IMG/VR virus record: IMGVR_UViG_3300030101_004078
Span: 6,880-30,481 of that record
DNA length: 23,602 nucleotides
Origin: a virus
Strand: one strand, 5' to 3'
Both the position numbers and the translations under genes were made by a program. Under the pieces are notes generated by a model. The model saw only the letters and a list, made by a program, of their open reading frames with translations. It was not told the DNA's origin and made no database searches. The first letter of the stretch is position 1. Each line of letters begins with the position of its first letter. This document shows positions 21,490-23,602 of this stretch, one piece after another.

Positions 21490-21792
21490 ATGGAGGAGCT
21501 AACTGCACACGAAAAGAGCACGATAACTTGGCGTTGGACTGCACTTATATTTTATTTAGTGATTTGCTTTTACGACTTTCTGTTTTGCCCAGTGTGGTGG
21601 GGACTGAACAGACCAGACATCTCCCAATTTATGGAGATTATAAATTCAACTGAGGAGCCAATGGTTCAAATGGAATTGATGAAAAAACTAACAGGACAGC
21701 ACGAGCCATTTACACTTTTGGGTGGTGGTTTGTTTCATTTAGCATTTGGAGCAATTTTAACAGGCTCGTCGTTTGCAAATAAAAAAGGTTAG
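21490..21792 (+). CDS. holin candidate (GTA holin 3TM-like), 100 aa
   Basis: A 100-residue membrane protein. Segments at 15-38 (RWTALIFYLVICFYDFLFCP) and 74-92 (TFTLLGGGLFHLAFGAILTG region) are hydrophobic. The layout, WRxT near the start, a first helix ending in FxxxFxPxxW, a polar middle and a last helix with GLxHLAFGAILTG, follows the GTA_holin_3TM family described in gene transfer agents and marine phages. Holins make pores in the inner membrane to time lysis. No endolysin gene was found nearby. The start has GGAGG close by only inside the ORF, so its translation probably depends on the previous gene, which ends just one base earlier. Confidence 0.7.
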   Translation: MEELTAHEKSTITWRWTALIFYLVICFYDFLFCPVWWGLNRPDISQFMEIINSTEEPMVQMELMKKLTGQHEPFTLLGGGLFHLAFGAILTGSSFANKKG

Positions 21793-21794
21793 CT

Positions 21795-22451
21795 ATGGGT
21801 GCACTTAAAAAATTAGTAGAGCCAGCTATCGAGAATGCTGTTGATTTTTTAAAAAGTTTTAGCAAGAAAAGTTATTATCATGGCTCTGATAATCCAAATA
21901 TAAAAAAATTTGATGTTAACAGACCTCAAGTTTCAAGTAATGTGGGAGAGACAAATCCTCTTGGTGCAACTTATTTCACCCCAGATTTAGATTATGCTGA
22001 AGGATATGCACTTCAATCGTTTGATAATTTTTATGATAAAATACCTATCGAAAAAGAAGATCTATCTATAATTCCTGGACCAATGAAAAAATCTGAGGTT
22101 AAGAAAAGATATGAAGGAACTTATTTTACAGATTTTGATGAGGAAGGTCGTGCTCCCACTATTTATGAAGTTAAAATCAAAGACTCTAAGAAAAATATTT
22201 TTGACCCTAATAATAAACAACATGTTTCTAAATTTAAAAAAGCACTGCCTGAAGGCTCGAATCTGCACGACATCACAGATATGCTTGGTGAATTTGAGTA
22301 TTTAGAAAACCCAGAGGTCTCACAAGTTATTAAAGATTTGGGATACAGAGGTTATATATCAAATGAGATTTCACCATCGGTCGGTCTTTTTTATCCAAAT
22401 GAAGATACGATTCCTGTTGGTGCTCTTTCTGCATTAAGTAAAGGAAAATAA
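21795..22451 (+). CDS. ADP-ribosyltransferase-like protein (ART-PolyVal type)
   Basis: A 218-residue protein. KSYYHGSDN (H29) gives the first strand with the conserved histidine; GATYFTPDLDYAEGYA (57-72) is the second signature, where Y60 and nearby residues stack on nicotinamide; IYEVKIKDSKKNIFDP (123-138) is the third strand; and ENPEVSQVIKDLGYRGYI (171-188), then YPNEDTIPVG, match the C-terminal glutamate-bearing part of the polyvalent-protein ADP-ribosyltransferases. Such enzymes transfer ADP-ribose from NAD to host targets. The catalytic glutamate is probably near E171 or E174 but was not proven. Its place in the late, virion-side cluster suggests packaging in the virion and injection; that is inferred. 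Confidence 0.65.
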   Translation: MGALKKLVEPAIENAVDFLKSFSKKSYYHGSDNPNIKKFDVNRPQVSSNVGETNPLGATYFTPDLDYAEGYALQSFDNFYDKIPIEKEDLSIIPGPMKKSEVKKRYEGTYFTDFDEEGRAPTIYEVKIKDSKKNIFDPNNKQHVSKFKKALPEGSNLHDITDMLGEFEYLENPEVSQVIKDLGYRGYISNEISPSVGLFYPNEDTIPVGALSALSKGK

Positions 22452-22454
22452 CAT

Positions 22455-22646
22455 ATGAGCAGAGCAGCAATTAAAAAAGTAGCACAAGCTGAGATTAGAG
22501 CAGCAAAAAGTTTTTTAGATAAAAGAGGAATCAAGTCTGAGGAAGTTAGTCCTCGCAAGTTTGCCAAAGCTGCAAAAGAACTTGATAAAGGTTTTCAAGA
22601 TACATTAAAGATATTGGCCAGAGAACTATCAGGAGGTCAAGTATGA
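22455..22646 (+). CDS. small helical hypothetical protein (63 aa)
   Basis: A 63-residue, alpha-helical, charged protein: RAAIKKVAQAEIRAAKSFLD and AKAAKELDKGFQDTLKILAR. No cysteines, no membrane segment. It starts three bases after the ART-like gene and ends overlapping the next start as ATGA, so it belongs to the same cotranslated set. Possible partner or regulator of the neighbours; unrecognised. Confidence 0.65.
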   Translation: MSRAAIKKVAQAEIRAAKSFLDKRGIKSEEVSPRKFAKAAKELDKGFQDTLKILARELSGGQV

Positions 22647-23602
22647 GTGAAGATAAGCCAATCTTTTCTCAGAGTCAAGAAGGTGCAACACTTGAACCTT
22701 ATGACCCAACACTCAGAGAAAAAACAGAAGCAGTCATACGAAACTTACTTACAGAATATGGTGGATTGAGCAGAGGTGGTGCTCGCAATATTGCACAAGG
22801 TTTTACAGGCACCACCGACCCATCACAAGGAATCCTGGACAGTCTTGGTATTTTAGATTTTACACCTGCAGGATTATTGTTCGGAGGTCAAGAAGCAAAA
22901 AGAGATTTTGATAAAGCACAATCAGGTCTTGATTATGTTGCACCAACAGTCGGCTTAGTTTTTACAGGTGTTGAAGCATTCCCTCTTACAAAGGTCATGA
23001 CAAAACCTGCTAGATCATTTTTATCAAACCTCAGCAGAAAAGGTCTGGCTGATGAGAGCAACTTACAGATCCCACAAGTTGAAGAACCACTGATAACATC
23101 TCCTGGACCAAAGACTGTCCGAGATGATGAGACAAATGTTAAGCCACCAGACCTCAGTAGAAGAAAATTTATTCAAGGTGCAGCATCTGTGCCAGTCGCA
23201 GCAGGAGCATTGAGTAATATTCCTGTTGCTAAAATTATTGACGATATCGCACCAGTTGTTAAAAAAGTTATTCCAAAAGGTTTTAGGTTAACAGACCTTT
23301 CTTCATTCAAGAAAATGTATGACGATTACACTGATACAGTTTTCAGAGAAAACTCAGATATGTATGATGCTGAGGAGATGAAAGAAATAATACTTGGTGA
23401 GTTTGAGGTTGAAGAACTTAAAGAGATGGGAATAGATCCTAACAACATTACTCGTCAAGATTATCTAGATGATCGGATTGCTGAAAGGCTTGCTCCGAGT
23501 GATCCTCAAGCAACAGACGAAAAAGACTTTTTAAATTCTCTTTTAACAGACGAGTTGGGAGAAGAAAGTCTTGAAGGAACTGCAACTGAAGAGATGATGA
23601 AT
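22643..23602 (+). CDS. large late protein, incomplete at right edge, with internal Tat-like motif
   Basis: 320 residues are visible and the reading frame is open at the window end. The N-terminal region has a Gly/Phe-rich stretch (GILDFTPAGLLFGGQEA) and a hydrophobic APTVGLVFTGVEAFPL, a pattern I recall from large phage internal proteins. At 172-190, SRRKFIQGAASVPVAAGAL matches the twin-arginine signal (S-R-R-x-F-I) followed by a hydrophobic core and small residues, but it lies deep inside the protein. The region after it is acidic and helical. The start overlaps the previous stop as ATGA with AGGAGG upstream. The function is unknown. Confidence 0.85.
   Translation, partial: MSEDKPIFSQSQEGATLEPYDPTLREKTEAVIRNLLTEYGGLSRGGARNIAQGFTGTTDPSQGILDSLGILDFTPAGLLFGGQEAKRDFDKAQSGLDYVAPTVGLVFTGVEAFPLTKVMTKPARSFLSNLSRKGLADESNLQIPQVEEPLITSPGPKTVRDDETNVKPPDLSRRKFIQGAASVPVAAGALSNIPVAKIIDDIAPVVKKVIPKGFRLTDLSSFKKMYDDYTDTVFRENSDMYDAEEMKEIILGEFEVEELKEMGIDPNNITRQDYLDDRIAERLAPSDPQATDEKDFLNSLLTDELGEESLEGTATEEMMN

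Noticed and set aside
1-23602. tRNA genes, insertion sequences, integrase or attachment sites.
   Set aside because: None could be supported by eye on either strand; a tRNA scan would settle the first.

Overview
This window is part of the genome of a tailed double-stranded DNA phage. Genes are densely packed, many starts and stops overlap, and replication and nucleotide genes run leftward while packaging and virion genes run rightward from one intergenic control region. The AT-rich composition, the environmental-phage look of the proteins, the very large portal protein, the flavin-dependent thymidylate synthase and the virally encoded Pol III-type polymerase suggest an aquatic, probably marine, phage with a short tail (podovirus-like). 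The host cannot be read from the sequence; an alphaproteobacterium is a guess. No integrase, lysogeny repressor, tRNA, CRISPR array or insertion sequence was seen.

Left arm, minus strand, 1 to 12220, read from right to left: an NrdR-like zinc ribbon, two conserved unknown phage proteins, a possible ssDNA-binding protein, an archaeo-eukaryotic-type primase, a tiny overlapping ORF, a UvrD/Rep-type SF1 helicase, an unknown protein with its own promoter, an FAD-dependent oxidoreductase coupled to ThyX, a small basic protein, a conserved phage protein, a PNKP-type HAD phosphatase, two small proteins (one Nmad1/DUF1599-like), a DnaQ-type 3'-5' exonuclease, a 23-residue membrane peptide, and a DnaE-type polymerase running off the left edge. 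Together they form a self-contained replication module (primase, helicase, C-family polymerase, separate proofreading exonuclease) plus a thymidylate/nucleotide module.

Control region, 12221 to 12640: divergent promoters. The leftward leader carries a 7-bp inverted repeat. The rightward leader holds a nested RNA fold whose outer helix competes with a terminator hairpin, which looks like a two-state attenuator.

Right arm, plus strand: three small genes (12641 to 13635), two of which carry the same AGAAAGGA ribosome-binding site as the leftward early genes, then tandem hairpins ending in a strong terminator at 13700-13730. After it come the late genes: small terminase with an AT-hook, large terminase, an 815-residue portal with an 11-residue-repeat coiled coil, a Met/Gln-rich protein, a 580-residue protein with an EF-hand and a C-terminal CFI-box-like domain, a run of very small genes (several highly basic), a GTA-type holin candidate, an ADP-ribosyltransferase-like protein, and an incomplete protein with an internal twin-arginine-like motif. 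No major capsid, tail or endolysin gene is in view; they presumably lie to the right.
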